64,000 nt of DNA. Source: Bacteroidaceae bacterium. GTDB taxonomy: Bacteria; Bacteroidota; Bacteroidia; Bacteroidales; Barnesiellaceae_A. The notes under the pieces were generated by a model. That model searched no databases. It was given only the letters and a program-made list of their open reading frames with translations, and was not told the origin of the DNA. Location of the stretch: contig JAFXJY010000016.1 in NCBI GenBank assembly GCA_017531985.1, positions 16,351 through 80,350 of the forward strand, given 5' to 3'. Both the position numbers and the translations under genes were made by a program. Position 1 is the stretch's first letter, and every line of letters begins with the position of its first letter. Shown one piece after another: positions 18,099 through 28,863 of the stretch.

Positions 18099-18106
18099 TA
18101 TCTTTG
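18099..18106 (+). promoter_or_regulatory. Predicted -7 box for pfkA
   Basis: TATCTTTG at 18099-18106 matches TAnnTTTG. The upstream -33 region (TTTTAC near 18075) is only a weak match. A small hairpin (AAGGGGGCTTCCCCTT) lies between this box and the ATG at 18190. Confidence 0.5.
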
Positions 18107-18189
18107 TCACTCGATGACGGACTATATAGCCCGATTATGCTTTCATATTATAAATAAGGGGGCTTCCCCTTGATAAAATTAGTATTATT

Positions 18190-19170
18190 ATGGGTGCAAT
18201 CAATTGTATAGGTATCCTTACCTCGGGAGGCGATGCTCCCGGAATGAATGCCGCCATTCGTGCGGTGACTCGTGCTGCAATCTTCAACGGATTTGAAGTT
18301 AAAGGCATTTATCGTGGTTATCGTGGTCTTATTACCGGCGAAATCAAGCCTTTCAAGACCGAGAATGTAAGTAATATTATACAGCAAGGAGGAACAATCT
18401 TAAAAACTGCCCGTTGTCAAGAGTTTCAAACAGCCGAGGGTCGCCGTCAGGCTTATGAGACATTGCAACGCGAAGGTATTGATGCTCTTGTTGTAATAGG
18501 AGGCGATGGCTCGTTGACCGGTGCCCGCATCTTTGCACAAGAATATGACTATCCTATTATAGGTCTGCCGGGAACCATCGATAACGACCTTTATGGTACT
18601 GACTTGACTATTGGTTACGATACAGCACTCAATACCATCATGGAGGCTGTCGATAAAATACGTGATACTGCTTCATCGCACGAGCGACTTTTCTTTATCG
18701 AAGTGATGGGACGTGATGCCGGCTTTCTGGCTCTAAATGGGGCTCTTGCCACCGGCTGCGAAGCTGCTATCATCCCCGAAATCTCAACTGAGATTGACCA
18801 GCTGAAAGAACTTGTTGAAAATGGTTTCCGCAAGTCGAAAAACAGTAGTATCGTATTGGTTGCCGAGAGTCCGCACACAGGAGGAGCCATGCAACTTGCC
18901 GAGCGTGTCAAGAATGAATATCCTCAATACGACGTGCGTGTAACAATTCTCGGACACATTCAACGCGGAGGATCTCCTTCGGCACAAGATCGCATCCTTG
19001 CCAGTCGGTTAGGTGCAGCTGCCATAGATGCACTGCTCGACGGACAACGCAATGTGATGGTGGGTATTCGTAACGACGAAATTGTGTATGTGCCGTTTAG
19101 CAGAGCTATTAAGTTTGACAAACCGATCAATCGCGAACTGCTCAATACGCTTCGCCGTCTTTCGATATAA
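18190..19170 (+). CDS. pfkA: ATP-dependent 6-phosphofructokinase
   Basis: PfkA (326 aa) phosphorylates fructose-6-phosphate in glycolysis. Motifs are [17 protein letters not shown] at the nucleotide site, [11 protein letters not shown], the catalytic loop [10 protein letters not shown] (Asp of TIDND as base), and [19 protein letters not shown] favours ATP over pyrophosphate use. Length is normal. The gene is monocistronic with its own promoter and a terminator at 19199-19230, and it is divergent from the sugar cassette. Confidence 0.97.
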   Translation: MGAINCIGILTSGGDAPGMNAAIRAVTRAAIFNGFEVKGIYRGYRGLITGEIKPFKTENVSNIIQQGGTILKTARCQEFQTAEGRRQAYETLQREGIDALVVIGGDGSLTGARIFAQEYDYPIIGLPGTIDNDLYGTDLTIGYDTALNTIMEAVDKIRDTASSHERLFFIEVMGRDAGFLALNGALATGCEAAIIPEISTEIDQLKELVENGFRKSKNSSIVLVAESPHTGGAMQLAERVKNEYPQYDVRVTILGHIQRGGSPSAQDRILASRLGAAAIDALLDGQRNVMVGIRNDEIVYVPFSRAIKFDKPINRELLNTLRRLSI

Positions 19171-19198
19171 TAACTTGTTTGATTATATAACAGGACTG

Positions 19199-19230
19199 AG
19201 AGTCGTGCCAATGGGTGCGACTCTTTTTTG
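19199..19230 (+). terminator. Terminator after pfkA
   Basis: AGAGTCG (from 19199) pairs with CGACTCT (19218-19224), followed by TTTTTTG. Confidence 0.75.
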
Positions 19231-19360
19231 TTTTTATAGAAGATAGGGTGTGTTTGTTAAATATATCAAAATTTTATTGCGTATATTCTCGACGATTTGT
19301 TTGCTAATATTTAATATCATATATTTGCCTCAAATACTTTAACCTTAAAAAGAGAGTGAT

Positions 19361-19756
19361 ATGAAAAACATTAAGAATTTTGCATGGATGTTATGTGCAT
19401 TGTTGTGTATGACAGCCTTTACAGCTTGCGAAGATGATACGGAAGATTTTTATGGTATCAGTGTTGGCGAAATGAGTGACGCTTTCAAGGAGAATTATTT
19501 GCTGCAAACTTGTGTAGGAGTTGCCTTGACCGATCCTATGATTGAGGGCGTAGACGGTAGTGAAAAGTTACGCACTGAGAAAGAGGCTAAACAATGGTTC
19601 GATTCAGTGTGTGATAAAGTGAAAAATTCATGGACAATTGTCAATACCTTTGTAGCCATTGAGCCGGATACATGGTTGGAGTTGCAACTTGTCAATAGCA
19701 ATAATGCTGTTGTAAAGACTAAGAAAGTAAAATTTGAAGTAAATAAAATAGAATAG
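19361..19756 (+). CDS. Small exported lipoprotein, unknown function
   Basis: This 131-aa protein is not recognised beyond its export signal. A hydrophobic signal (FAWMLCALLCMTAFTAC) ends at Cys23 followed by EDDTEDF, a Bacteroidota-type lipoprotein with acidic residues after the cysteine, which is associated with surface export. The mature part has a Trp-containing middle (AKQWFDSVCDKVKNSWTIV) and a Lys-rich end. It is flanked by the pfkA terminator and its own terminator, so it is a single-gene unit. Confidence 0.75.
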   Translation: MKNIKNFAWMLCALLCMTAFTACEDDTEDFYGISVGEMSDAFKENYLLQTCVGVALTDPMIEGVDGSEKLRTEKEAKQWFDSVCDKVKNSWTIVNTFVAIEPDTWLELQLVNSNNAVVKTKKVKFEVNKIE

Positions 19757-19790
19757 AATAAAATAAAAATTGTTCTTCATAACAACGTAA

Positions 19791-19829
19791 AACCCGCGGA
19801 GCGATAAATGTCCGCGGGTTTTATTTTTA
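19791..19829 (+). terminator. Terminator after the small lipoprotein gene
   Basis: AACCCGCGGA (19791-19800) pairs perfectly with TCCGCGGGTT (19811-19820), followed by a T-rich tail. Confidence 0.9.
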
Positions 19830-19830
19830 T

Positions 19831-19860
19831 CTTGATAAATACAAAGGGATATTTATCAAG
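19831..19860. terminator. Hairpin at the end of the TonB receptor gene
   Basis: CTTGATAAAT (19831-19840) and ATTTATCAAG (19851-19860) form a perfect 10-bp inverted repeat next to the previous terminator, between converging genes. No long T-run follows, so its role as a terminator is inferred. Confidence 0.5.
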
Positions 19861-19876
19861 TTACATGATTCGATTC

Positions 19877-22327
19877 TTAGAAAGAAAGAGTTAGATTGGC
19901 ACCGAATGTGATGGGGCGACCTTGTTGAACAAATGCATTGGGTTGTGCAAGATTCTGGGCATTGGTCGTCTCAAAGTAGAATGTGTTGTATTGTGTGTTG
20001 GTGAGATTTTTACCCCACAGATTTATTTCTAACCATTTCCACTTGTAAGAGAGATTGGCATTGAGTAGTGCATAGAAAGACTGGCTGGCATTATTGACCT
20101 CAGTCCAGTAGATGTCGCCATTACCATTGCACTGAGCCGATAGGGTAATGGATTGTTCCTTAGCAAGCTCCCATGTATATGCACCGCTTACCATAAAAGA
20201 GTGTGCCGGTGCAAATGGAACATGATTGCCTGTGTAATTAATATAACCTTTCTCGCCGGGAGTACCTATCTCGTAGTTCTTGAATGTGGCATGTGTGTAA
20301 CCGTAGGAGGCCGAAAGACGCAGATTATTGATGGGCATGATGTTAAATGCTGCTTCAAGACCATAACTTTCGGTGCGTCCTGAGTTGCGGGTGACGCGAC
20401 CATAACCGCTAACGGTCGACAATTGTTGATTGTAACAATCTATGTAGAAGAGTGACAATTCGGTATTGATGCGATTGTTCCATGCATTGCCTCGCATGCC
20501 TATCTCATAATTCCAGCTATACTCGGGCTTGTAGGCAATGGCATCTTCAATATTATTCATATTGTCATCACTGACGTGTCCCGAAAAAATGCCATTCATC
20601 TGAGCTATGATTCCTTGTGCCATGGGACTGTCACCCATCATTCCTCGTATAATGTCGGTTGCATTTTCACCAACAGAGGTAATCATACCGTTTCGCATCT
20701 GCGATTGTATAAGATTGGAGAAGGCTTGATAATTGTAACCTCCCGAACGATAGCCACGAGCTATTGATGCGTATGCCATGAAGTCTTTATTCAATATATA
20801 TTTAAGTTCATACTTGGGCAGTAACTCAATGTTGCCTTGATGTATGTAGCCATCGATGTTGGGTGTTGTTGTAAAAGGAACGGGTATAGTCATAGGACCC
20901 ATAGCTATTGTGGCTGTACCGGTCATATTCTCTTCTGTGGCAGTATTGTGACGGAGGGCATTATGCTCATATTCAAGTCTTGCTCCTAAGGCAAATGAAA
21001 AGTTGGAGTCGAAAATCCGCTTGGCTTCCATTTGTCCGAACGCTGCAATAGAGTAGGTGGGAGTGTAATAATCACCATTAATTGTCAGATTGGTGTTATT
21101 GATATCGATGTTTATATCGGGCATCTTCGGATTTTGCAACTTGGCAGCAGCCATGGCTGCGTTGCTTGTTCCTTCTATCAGGTAATCAATACCATCACTA
21201 AGGAACTCGACCGGTGCATCTACCCGTAAGTCTTGGTACGAACCAAAAACACCGGCTGTCCAGCCCCAATGCTCATTTTCGTGACCGCGTAAGACAACTT
21301 CTTGCGTAATGGCATGTGAGCGTTGTTTCTGAGCGAGTGTAAATATACTGAGTGGCGTAAAATCTTGGTCCATATTCATCTCGTCATTGAGATATTGATA
21401 GCTTGTTGTAGACGTGAGTAAGAAGTTGTCGTGACGATATTCCATCTGCAACCCGGTGGTAAGAATTGTGCGTTTATATCCGGCTGGTGAATTGTAATTA
21501 ATGTCGCCAATCTTACCACTATTGGTATCGAATGAGGCATAAGGATAACCCGATTGATCACCATTATCGATACTTGCCGATAAGCTCCATTTAATGCGTT
21601 GAGATGACTTCCAGTCAAGTTGAATCCGACCATTTATTGAGTACTCATTGCCACAATAATCGTTTGTGTAGAGATTTTTATGATAGCCTTTGTGGCTGTC
21701 ATAACTGATAGCTGCTGTGAGAGCTAAATTCTCGGCGAGTTTCCATGATGAGTCAAACGATGCATCTATTGTTGAATAATTTCCATATCCTAAGCGTACT
21801 CGATATCCTTGTCGTTCGAAAGGTGAGTGTGTGTAGATGTTGATGAGTCCGGCCATGGTGTTGCGACCATATAATGTTCCTTGGGGACCTCGCAGTACTT
21901 CAATGCGTGCCACATCTATCAAGTCTATGTCATAAGCACTCTTGTCAAGTATGGGCATGTTATTGATGCTGAGTCCAACAGCAGGTGAGTTGATGCGTGA
22001 ACCTATACCACGAATATAAGCCGATGTGATGAGGTTGGAACCGTAATCGGGTATAAATACATTGCTCACTATCGATGAAATGTCCTTGATGGAGATGATA
22101 TTCATCTGTTCTAAATTGCGTTCGCTCAGTAGTGTTATCGAACCCGGCATCTCAAATAGTTCCGATTCTACTTTGGGATTACTTATTACTGTGACTTCAT
22201 CGAGCCGGTATGACCGTATTCCTATTGAGTCGATGGTATTCTCTTGTATAGGCTCTTGTGCTATCGACAGCACTGTGACACAAGCCAGTAGGCTCGCAGT
22301 GAGTAGTTTGCGTGTATTGATAAACAT
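19877..22327 (-). CDS. TonB-dependent outer-membrane receptor
   Basis: This TonB-dependent receptor (816 aa from the ATG at 22327, MFINTRKLLTASLLACV) starts with a signal peptide. An in-frame ATG ten codons upstream (22357) is less likely because it would bury the signal. The plug domain includes VTVISNPKVESELFEMPGSITLLSE and VEVLRGPQGTLYGRNTMAGLINIYT, the latter a hallmark of the family. The barrel ends in GRPITFGANLTLSF with a terminal Phe. It lacks the carboxypeptidase-like N-terminal domain of SusC, and no SusD lies beside it, so a siderophore, cobalamin-like or other small ligand is more likely than a glycan. The ligand is unknown. Confidence 0.93.
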   Translation of the reverse strand: MFINTRKLLTASLLACVTVLSIAQEPIQENTIDSIGIRSYRLDEVTVISNPKVESELFEMPGSITLLSERNLEQMNIISIKDISSIVSNVFIPDYGSNLITSAYIRGIGSRINSPAVGLSINNMPILDKSAYDIDLIDVARIEVLRGPQGTLYGRNTMAGLINIYTHSPFERQGYRVRLGYGNYSTIDASFDSSWKLAENLALTAAISYDSHKGYHKNLYTNDYCGNEYSINGRIQLDWKSSQRIKWSLSASIDNGDQSGYPYASFDTNSGKIGDINYNSPAGYKRTILTTGLQMEYRHDNFLLTSTTSYQYLNDEMNMDQDFTPLSIFTLAQKQRSHAITQEVVLRGHENEHWGWTAGVFGSYQDLRVDAPVEFLSDGIDYLIEGTSNAAMAAAKLQNPKMPDINIDINNTNLTINGDYYTPTYSIAAFGQMEAKRIFDSNFSFALGARLEYEHNALRHNTATEENMTGTATIAMGPMTIPVPFTTTPNIDGYIHQGNIELLPKYELKYILNKDFMAYASIARGYRSGGYNYQAFSNLIQSQMRNGMITSVGENATDIIRGMMGDSPMAQGIIAQMNGIFSGHVSDDNMNNIEDAIAYKPEYSWNYEIGMRGNAWNNRINTELSLFYIDCYNQQLSTVSGYGRVTRNSGRTESYGLEAAFNIMPINNLRLSASYGYTHATFKNYEIGTPGEKGYINYTGNHVPFAPAHSFMVSGAYTWELAKEQSITLSAQCNGNGDIYWTEVNNASQSFYALLNANLSYKWKWLEINLWGKNLTNTQYNTFYFETTNAQNLAQPNAFVQQGRPITFGANLTLSF

Positions 22328-22357
22328 ATCTTTTTTTGTTTGAAAAATTTCCGACAA

Positions 22358-22927
22358 AGTTACCGTAAAAATTAAATATGCACAATCACTAATTTTAGTG
22401 ATTTTTTATTAAACCTACACAATCCCGAATCTTATCTCATGCTATCATTAAGTGAATCTATATAAATGACTCAGATAAATCATTCGTTGATTATCGGAAT
22501 CATCCATTTTGCTTACTATATGTTTTTTAGTTCTCTTTCCTTCTTGATGTCAATCATATAGCACGTTATACTCGTGCATCTGAAACAAAAATCTTTTCAA
22601 AAAAAAGAATCAAAATCGCAACAATGAAGTTGATGGATGTTTACTTAACATAATCCACTGCAACCATGTATTAAAAATTATCATTACCATGATGCTCTTA
22701 TTACGATTAAATATATAAATATTTCTAAAATCAATGAACATTGATGTGTGAGTTTGTTATAATGTTACATTATTTTTATCTATCTTTGTACTTCATAAGT
22801 AATGTTATCCTTCGATGGAAATAAACTTGCTTGTAGATGGGAAATATTCTATTTGCTTAAAGATTAGCGTTTTACGTTGACTTTGAGGAGCCATTGTATT
22901 GCTTTTTTGTGAATGTAAACTAATGAA
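22358..22927. other. AT-rich intergenic region ahead of the capsule locus
   Basis: 570 bp between the divergent TonB receptor and upxY genes. It holds a TATCTTTG box at 22781-22788 and about 130 bp of leader before upxY, where an UpxY-type factor could act. I looked for the paired inverted repeats that flank invertible capsule promoters in Bacteroides and saw none. No convincing ORF is present. Confidence 0.6.
22781..22788 (+). promoter_or_regulatory. Predicted -7 box for the capsule operon
   Basis: TATCTTTG matches TAnnTTTG. The nearest TTTG upstream (22753-22756) is spaced 24 bp, wider than usual. The upxY start lies about 140 bp downstream, leaving a long leader. Confidence 0.5.
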
Positions 22928-23494
22928 GTGCTTGTCATGTGTGTGAAAAATAGCGAAGAGCCGATCGAATGGTTCGCACTGAGTGCTCCGTATCGTAATG
23001 AACTGAAAGCCAAAGCACTCCTTGATGAGCAAGGGGTAGAGAACTATCTGCCCATGCAGCACAAGATAGTTACTGACAAAAAAGGTAAAAAGGTGAGGAA
23101 ACTAATGCCGGTTGTAAGCAATCTGCTCTTTGCCCGCACAACTCGTACTCATCTGCAAGAAATTAAGACAGGCGTACATTATCTGCAATATCGCACCCGC
23201 GTAGTCAATGGTCGCAACGTACCTATTGTAGTACCCGATTATCAGATGAAACAATTTATTGCCGTGTGTGATACTCGTAATGAACAACTGATATTTCTCA
23301 CTCCCCAAGAGATTAACCTATCGAAAGGTACACCTGTGCGAGTGATAGGCGGTATGTTTGATGGAGTGGAGGGTCTCTTCTTAAAGGTGAAAGGCGTGCG
23401 TTCACGACGTGTAGTCGTGCAAGTTGATGGCATAGCTGTTGCCACTGCCGAAATAGAACCTCAATATATCGAAGTCATCCAATCATCGAAATAA
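22928..23494 (+). CDS. UpxY-family transcription antiterminator (NusG-like)
   Basis: This 188-aa protein resembles UpxY/NusG-family antiterminators that let RNA polymerase read through the long leaders of Bacteroides capsule operons. The N-terminal NGN-like domain has WFALSAPYRNELKAKALLDEQGVENYLPMQ, and a C-terminal KOW-like part has KGTPVRVIGGMFDGVEGLFLKVKG. The start is uncertain: GTG at 22928 or ATG at 22937. It heads the polysaccharide locus and is probably co-transcribed with it. No UpxZ-type partner is next to it. Confidence 0.88.
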   Translation: MLVMCVKNSEEPIEWFALSAPYRNELKAKALLDEQGVENYLPMQHKIVTDKKGKKVRKLMPVVSNLLFARTTRTHLQEIKTGVHYLQYRTRVVNGRNVPIVVPDYQMKQFIAVCDTRNEQLIFLTPQEINLSKGTPVRVIGGMFDGVEGLFLKVKGVRSRRVVVQVDGIAVATAEIEPQYIEVIQSSK

Positions 23495-23613
23495 CTTATA
23501 AGATAAACTGAAAATGTACATGATAGATAGAGCAACGGATGGATCAAAAATCCACTCTCCTGTATTGTCTCTATCATCATAATCCACTTAGGAAACCTTA
23601 ATATAATAGCACG

Positions 23614-24930
23614 ATGAAAATAGCAGTTGCAGGAACAGGATATGTGGGATTATCTATCGCTACCTTGTTAGCTCAGCACAATGAGGTGGTAGCTGTGGAT
23701 GTTATTCCCGAGAAGGTCGAAATTATCAATAACAACAAGTCGCCCATTCAAGATGAATATATCGAGAAGTATCTTGCCGAGAAAAACTTAAACCTACGGG
23801 CTACACTCGATACACAAGAGGCATATAGGGATGCCGACTTTGTAATTATAGCCGCCCCCACCAACTACGACAGTCAGAAGAACTTCTTCGATACATCGAC
23901 CGTCGAGCAAGTGATAGACCTCGTGCTAAGTATCAATCCCGATGCCGTAATGGTTATAAAAAGTACAATTCCGGTGGGATATTGTCGCTCGCTTTATGTC
24001 AAGTATGCACACCGATTTAGCGTTGATGAGCATTTAAGAAACAAAAAATTCAATCTGCTGTTCTCTCCCGAGTTTCTTCGCGAAAGCAAGGCTCTTTACG
24101 ACAATCTCTATCCCTCTCGCATCATTGTGGGAATACCCAAGTATATAGCCAACTACGATGAGGAAAACAGGGCTATTGCAGCCATTGCCGACATTGACCA
24201 ACTCGAAAAAGCAGCACACACCTTTGCACAACTATTGCAGGAAGGAGCTATCAAAGAGAATATCGATATACTGTATATGGGGTTGAAAGAAGCCGAGGCC
24301 GTCAAGCTGTTTGCCAACACCTATCTCGCATTGCGAGTAAGTTATTTCAACGAACTCGATACCTATGCCGAGATGAAAGGTCTCGACACGCAAGCCATCA
24401 TTACCGGTATAGGCTTAGACCCCCGCATAGGAACACACTATAACAACCCCTCATTCGGTTACGGAGGCTACTGCCTGCCCAAGGACACCAAGCAACTGCT
24501 TGCCAACTACAACGATGTGCCACAAAACATGATGACAGCCATTGTTGAGAGCAACCGCACTCGCAAAGACTTCATTGCCGACCAAGTACTCGCCAAGGCA
24601 GGATACTACACCGGGTCAAGTGCATGGGATGCTACTCGCGAACAAGAAATAACCATCGGAGTATACCGTCTAACGATGAAATCCAACTCCGACAACTTTC
24701 GCCAGAGTGCCATACAAGGCGTGATGAAACGCATCAAAGCAAAGGGAGCAAAAGTAATCATTTACGAGCCAACACTCGACGATGGAGCCATGTTCTTTGG
24801 CAGTGAAATAGTCAACGACTTGGCAACCTTCAAGCAGCGTTCACAAGCCATCATAGCCAATCGTTACGACACCTGTCTTGACGATGTCATCGACAAAGTA
24901 TATACTCGCGACATCTTCCGCCGCGATTGA
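23614..24930 (+). CDS. ugd: UDP-glucose 6-dehydrogenase / nucleotide-sugar dehydrogenase
   Basis: This 438-aa enzyme likely oxidises UDP-glucose to UDP-glucuronate for the polysaccharide. The NAD-binding start is [20 protein letters not shown]. The catalytic cysteine lies in [15 protein letters not shown], and [26 protein letters not shown] is the conserved middle. Length is normal for the short Ugd type. Related dehydrogenases acting on UDP-HexNAc are the main alternative, but the sequence resembles the UDP-Glc type more. It is the second gene of the capsule locus. Confidence 0.9.
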   Translation: MKIAVAGTGYVGLSIATLLAQHNEVVAVDVIPEKVEIINNNKSPIQDEYIEKYLAEKNLNLRATLDTQEAYRDADFVIIAAPTNYDSQKNFFDTSTVEQVIDLVLSINPDAVMVIKSTIPVGYCRSLYVKYAHRFSVDEHLRNKKFNLLFSPEFLRESKALYDNLYPSRIIVGIPKYIANYDEENRAIAAIADIDQLEKAAHTFAQLLQEGAIKENIDILYMGLKEAEAVKLFANTYLALRVSYFNELDTYAEMKGLDTQAIITGIGLDPRIGTHYNNPSFGYGGYCLPKDTKQLLANYNDVPQNMMTAIVESNRTRKDFIADQVLAKAGYYTGSSAWDATREQEITIGVYRLTMKSNSDNFRQSAIQGVMKRIKAKGAKVIIYEPTLDDGAMFFGSEIVNDLATFKQRSQAIIANRYDTCLDDVIDKVYTRDIFRRD

Positions 24931-25017
24931 TTAAGACATATACTTGGCAAATTATGAATGATATGATACTATTTTCATCGCTTGCATTTTCCTAATGGTG
25001 TAGTAAATATTCCATAT

Positions 25018-26520
25018 ATGAATCAACTCAAGGCTGGTGTAGTTCTTAATTATGTAATTATAATTCTTAACATATTGATGGGGTTGATATATACTCCATA
25101 TATGTTGCGTACTATGGGACAGAGTGAGTATGGATTATATTCACTTGTTGCATCAGTAATATCTTACCTTACTATCTTAGACCTCGGATTTGGAAATGCT
25201 GTGATACGTTATACAGCCAAATTTCGGGCAGAAGGAAAGCAAACCGAGCAGTATGAAATGTTTGGAATGTTTTTTATTCTATATATCATTATTGGTATTA
25301 TTGCGTTTGTTGCCGGATTGGTACTATACAACAATGTCAATAACTTATTTGGCAACACGATGTCCATATATGAACTGGATAGAGCTCGTATAATGATGCT
25401 CTTAATGATATTCAACGTGGCTGTAACTTTCCCATTCAGTATATTTAGTTCTATTATTACAGCATATGAAAACTTTGTTTTTGCCAAGAGTGTCAATATA
25501 ATTCGCATAATACTCAATACCATTGTGATGATCTGCTTATTGTCAATGGGATATAAAGCTGTTGCAATGGTAGTAGTGCAAACTATATTTAATTTAGCCA
25601 CACTTATTATCAATTTTATTTACTGTAAATATCGGTTACATATAAAGATAATCTTTCGTCGTTTTGAATGGAAATTTTTCAAGGAGGTTGCCATATATTC
25701 ATTTTGGATATTTCTGAATATAATACTTGATCGAGTATATTGGAGTTCTGGTCAATTTATTCTTGGTCTTGTAGTGGGTACTGCATCAGTTGCGGTCTAT
25801 GCAATTGCCGTACATTTGGCTCAAATGTTTATGAGTTTTTCAACAGCTATCAGTGGAGTGTTTTTGCCCAAAGTTACAGCTATGGTAGCTCGAAGTGATG
25901 ATAAAAACGAAATATCAGATCTTTTCATACGTACAGGTCGCATACAATACACCGTTCTAAGTATTATATTATTTGGTTTTATTACTTTTGGTAAAAGTTT
26001 CATTAATCTTTGGGCAGGGGGCGATTATATGGAAGCTTATATTATTACAGTTCTGTTTTTTATAGGCTTTTTACCCGACCTTATTCAAAATATAGGTATA
26101 TCTATTCTTCAAGCCCGTAATCAATTGAAGTTTCGTTCTTTGTTATATATCACGGTTGCTATAATAAGTTTTATATTACAGTATTTAGGGGGTAAAAAGT
26201 ATGGAATTATGGGATGTTCGATAGCAGTATCTGTCACCTTGTTTGTTTGTAATGGGTTGATAATGAATATATATTATTATAAAACTCAAGGTCTTGCAAT
26301 AATTCGCTTTTGGAAAGAAATTGTTAAAATGTCAATAATGCCATCGATATTGTGTCTGGTCGCATCTTATATATGCAGTAATATAAATATTGATACATGG
26401 TCTCGACTTATTATTGCAATAACTGTATTTATAATATTATATATACCATTGTTCTATAAATTTAGTTCTAATACCGAAGAGAAAACTTTGATATTGAATA
26501 CAATAAAAAAATCTCTGTAA
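25018..26520 (+). CDS. Oligosaccharide flippase (Wzx-like)
   Basis: This 500-aa membrane protein (ATG at 25018, MNQLKAGVVLNYVIIIL) has about 12-14 hydrophobic helices and the polysaccharide-synthase/MOP fold start LNYVIIILNILMGLIYTPYMLRTMG. It probably flips lipid-linked repeat units across the inner membrane. An open extension to 24982 starts with TTG and adds residues unlike the family. Codon use is AT-rich compared with ugd, as is usual for strain-specific capsule genes. The next gene overlaps by 1 bp (TAATG). Confidence 0.9.
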   Translation: MNQLKAGVVLNYVIIILNILMGLIYTPYMLRTMGQSEYGLYSLVASVISYLTILDLGFGNAVIRYTAKFRAEGKQTEQYEMFGMFFILYIIIGIIAFVAGLVLYNNVNNLFGNTMSIYELDRARIMMLLMIFNVAVTFPFSIFSSIITAYENFVFAKSVNIIRIILNTIVMICLLSMGYKAVAMVVVQTIFNLATLIINFIYCKYRLHIKIIFRRFEWKFFKEVAIYSFWIFLNIILDRVYWSSGQFILGLVVGTASVAVYAIAVHLAQMFMSFSTAISGVFLPKVTAMVARSDDKNEISDLFIRTGRIQYTVLSIILFGFITFGKSFINLWAGGDYMEAYIITVLFFIGFLPDLIQNIGISILQARNQLKFRSLLYITVAIISFILQYLGGKKYGIMGCSIAVSVTLFVCNGLIMNIYYYKTQGLAIIRFWKEIVKMSIMPSILCLVASYICSNINIDTWSRLIIAITVFIILYIPLFYKFSSNTEEKTLILNTIKKSL

Positions 26521-27434
26521 TGCCTCGTGTAAGTATTATTGTTCCTGTATACAATGCTGAGAACTATATAGTTCAGTGCCTTGATAGTATTTTAAATCAG
26601 ACGTTTCAAGATTTCGAGGTTATCATAGTAGATGATGGTAGTACTGATAATAGTGCTAAGATATGTAATAAATATGCAGAACAAGACCATCGCATAATAC
26701 TTATAAAAAAGTCAAATGGAGGTGTTAGTGCAGCTCGAAATATCGCCATATCGCAAGCATCGGGTGAGTGGATTACGTTTCTTGATGCCGATGATATGCT
26801 ATTTCCTGATTGTTTGGAGCAATGTGTTTCTATTATGGAAATAAAAAAATTAGATCTCCTTCAATTTTCTTTATCGCGAACCTATGATAGGTCAATAAAC
26901 AATGCATTACCTCCTGATATTCATGTGTATAATTCTTCTGATTTTTTTAGTGTTATGCATAATGTTTCAGCTGGTGGAAGTTTTATAAAACTTTCGACTC
27001 TATTGGATAATAACATAAGATTTAACGAAACGATTAAATTGGCAGAAGATCAGTTATTTATACTGAATGTTATAAAAAATTCTAATAGAATTTCTATTAT
27101 ACCATCTGTCCTTTATTATTATCGCTTGAATGAGAATAGTGCTACACATACTTCAAGGGAGGATGATGTGTTGCGAACTTGCCATGTGTTGTACATAGAA
27201 AAAATGGCACATCCCGAATTTGTTCATCAAGTGGATAACACCATATTGAATCTTGTTTTCAATATGGTTGTGTATTCTCGAAATAAAACTAATATAGATC
27301 AGATAATTAAATTGTATAAAAAAGCAAATATAAAATATTGTGATAGAGTGCCACTTGCTACGCAGTGTTTCTATTGGTTATCCTGCTTCAATGTGCAATT
27401 TGCGGTATTTGTTTCGCGACTCTATTATAATTGA
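26520..27434 (+). CDS. Glycosyltransferase family 2
   Basis: This 304-aa GT-A glycosyltransferase has PRVSIIVPVYNAENYIVQCL at the start, VDDGSTDNSAK and the metal-binding FLDADDM. It transfers a sugar to the lipid-linked repeat unit in the cytoplasm. Donor and linkage cannot be read from sequence. It overlaps the flippase stop by 1 bp and precedes the polymerase gene. Confidence 0.93.
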   Translation: MPRVSIIVPVYNAENYIVQCLDSILNQTFQDFEVIIVDDGSTDNSAKICNKYAEQDHRIILIKKSNGGVSAARNIAISQASGEWITFLDADDMLFPDCLEQCVSIMEIKKLDLLQFSLSRTYDRSINNALPPDIHVYNSSDFFSVMHNVSAGGSFIKLSTLLDNNIRFNETIKLAEDQLFILNVIKNSNRISIIPSVLYYYRLNENSATHTSREDDVLRTCHVLYIEKMAHPEFVHQVDNTILNLVFNMVVYSRNKTNIDQIIKLYKKANIKYCDRVPLATQCFYWLSCFNVQFAVFVSRLYYN

Positions 27435-27456
27435 TAATAAATTTGTTATTAAGTTG

Positions 27457-28635
27457 ATGGTTGATAAAAAAACTATTTTAGACGGCATAAGTTTGCTATG
27501 CTTGTTTTTTGCAGCAGTATTTTCTTTGGATGATGCTATGAATACATATGCATTGTACGGAGCATTACCTATTGCAATGCTTTGTTGTTTTGTATCAAAT
27601 AATCCCATTAAAAATAATAGGTATATAAAGTTGCTGATATTTTTATATATCTGGGTTGCGGTTTGTTATCCATTTGCTTACTATCCCGATTTGGCTAATA
27701 GAGAAATGAAGCAAATATTGGGCTGTTTTATACTTTGTTTTACAGTGGCATCGTTGGCATCCAAACCTGTAAATATAACTCCATTATATTTAGTATATTG
27801 TTTATTATTGCTATTTGCGTGGAATTATGCTCATGACAATATTATGAAAGATGCAATTTTAGGAACTGATAGATTAAATGATGAAAATCTCAATGCTAAT
27901 ACCTTGGCATACTATACGTTTTTTGTAACGATTAGTATATATGCATTAGGTGAGTATGCACCGCAGAAATTGAGATTTATATTTAGAATTTTATTCTGGG
28001 CAACAATAGTATTGAGTTTTATAACAGCTATCTATACAGCTTCTCGTCAAGTACTGCTTATACAAGTTCCTTTATATGTATGTCTTATATTCCATCGATA
28101 TTTCATAGGAAATAGAACTCACCGATTTTTCCCGATACTTATTGTTGTTGTAAGTTGTCTATTCCTTTATTCTCTGTATACTGACTATGGTGAAACTATC
28201 TTTAATGATAGTTTGTTAAAGAAACGTTCTGAAATAGAATTTAAAGACGATGTCCGTTATACGATAATTAAAGAGTCATTGGAACTCTTCAAATCCGAAC
28301 CTGCTTTGGGATATGGACCCGGCAACTCATCTCAATTTATATCTACCGGTCACTTTACCCATAATACCTTTCTTGAATTAATGGTAAACTGTGGATTGGT
28401 TGGTTTTTTGATATACTTATATATGGTATTATCTTTTATCTGGACGCAATACAAACGTTGGAGGAAAGCAAAAGATAAGAGTTATTTGTTTTTTGCTATA
28501 TTTGGTGTTTTCTGGTTTGTTGATCAGTTTTTTTATGTTTTCTATACGCATCTGTGGTTGATTTCATTTTTTATACTTGTAGCCACTCATTCCGAAGTAT
28601 ATTACTCTCGGAGTTATAAAAGAGAACTTCTATAA
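27457..28635 (+). CDS. O-antigen/capsule polymerase or ligase (Wzy/WaaL-like)
   Basis: From the ATG at 27457 (MVDKKTILDGISLLC) the protein is 392 aa with about ten hydrophobic segments. A large loop near residues 260-310 carries ALGYGPGNSSQF and THNTFLELMVNCGLVG, typical of the O-antigen polymerase/ligase superfamily. Next to a Wzx-type flippase it is most likely the Wzy polymerase of this locus. An open extension to 27340 overlaps the previous gene and adds no family-like sequence, so I do not use it. Confidence 0.85.
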   Translation: MVDKKTILDGISLLCLFFAAVFSLDDAMNTYALYGALPIAMLCCFVSNNPIKNNRYIKLLIFLYIWVAVCYPFAYYPDLANREMKQILGCFILCFTVASLASKPVNITPLYLVYCLLLLFAWNYAHDNIMKDAILGTDRLNDENLNANTLAYYTFFVTISIYALGEYAPQKLRFIFRILFWATIVLSFITAIYTASRQVLLIQVPLYVCLIFHRYFIGNRTHRFFPILIVVVSCLFLYSLYTDYGETIFNDSLLKKRSEIEFKDDVRYTIIKESLELFKSEPALGYGPGNSSQFISTGHFTHNTFLELMVNCGLVGFLIYLYMVLSFIWTQYKRWRKAKDKSYLFFAIFGVFWFVDQFFYVFYTHLWLISFFILVATHSEVYYSRSYKRELL

Positions 28636-28863
28636 ATTCCGCAGATTAATAATTCATTTATTATCGGAAATATTTTTCTTTTTTGCTTTATTTTTTTCTT
28701 GGTATCTTTCAGTTTTTACCTCAATCACATAGATTGGTATGCTCTTTCGGCTAAAATCAAAAATCTACTCTGAGCAAAAATCATAACAATGTAACTTATA
28801 GTAGCACACGAAACTATTCCGTAATAGGTGAAAATCTGTCACAACTCATTAAATTAAAAAATA

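Noticed and set aside
22358..22927. Invertible promoter ahead of upxY
   Set aside because: No pair of inverted repeats of useful length was seen around the predicted promoter.
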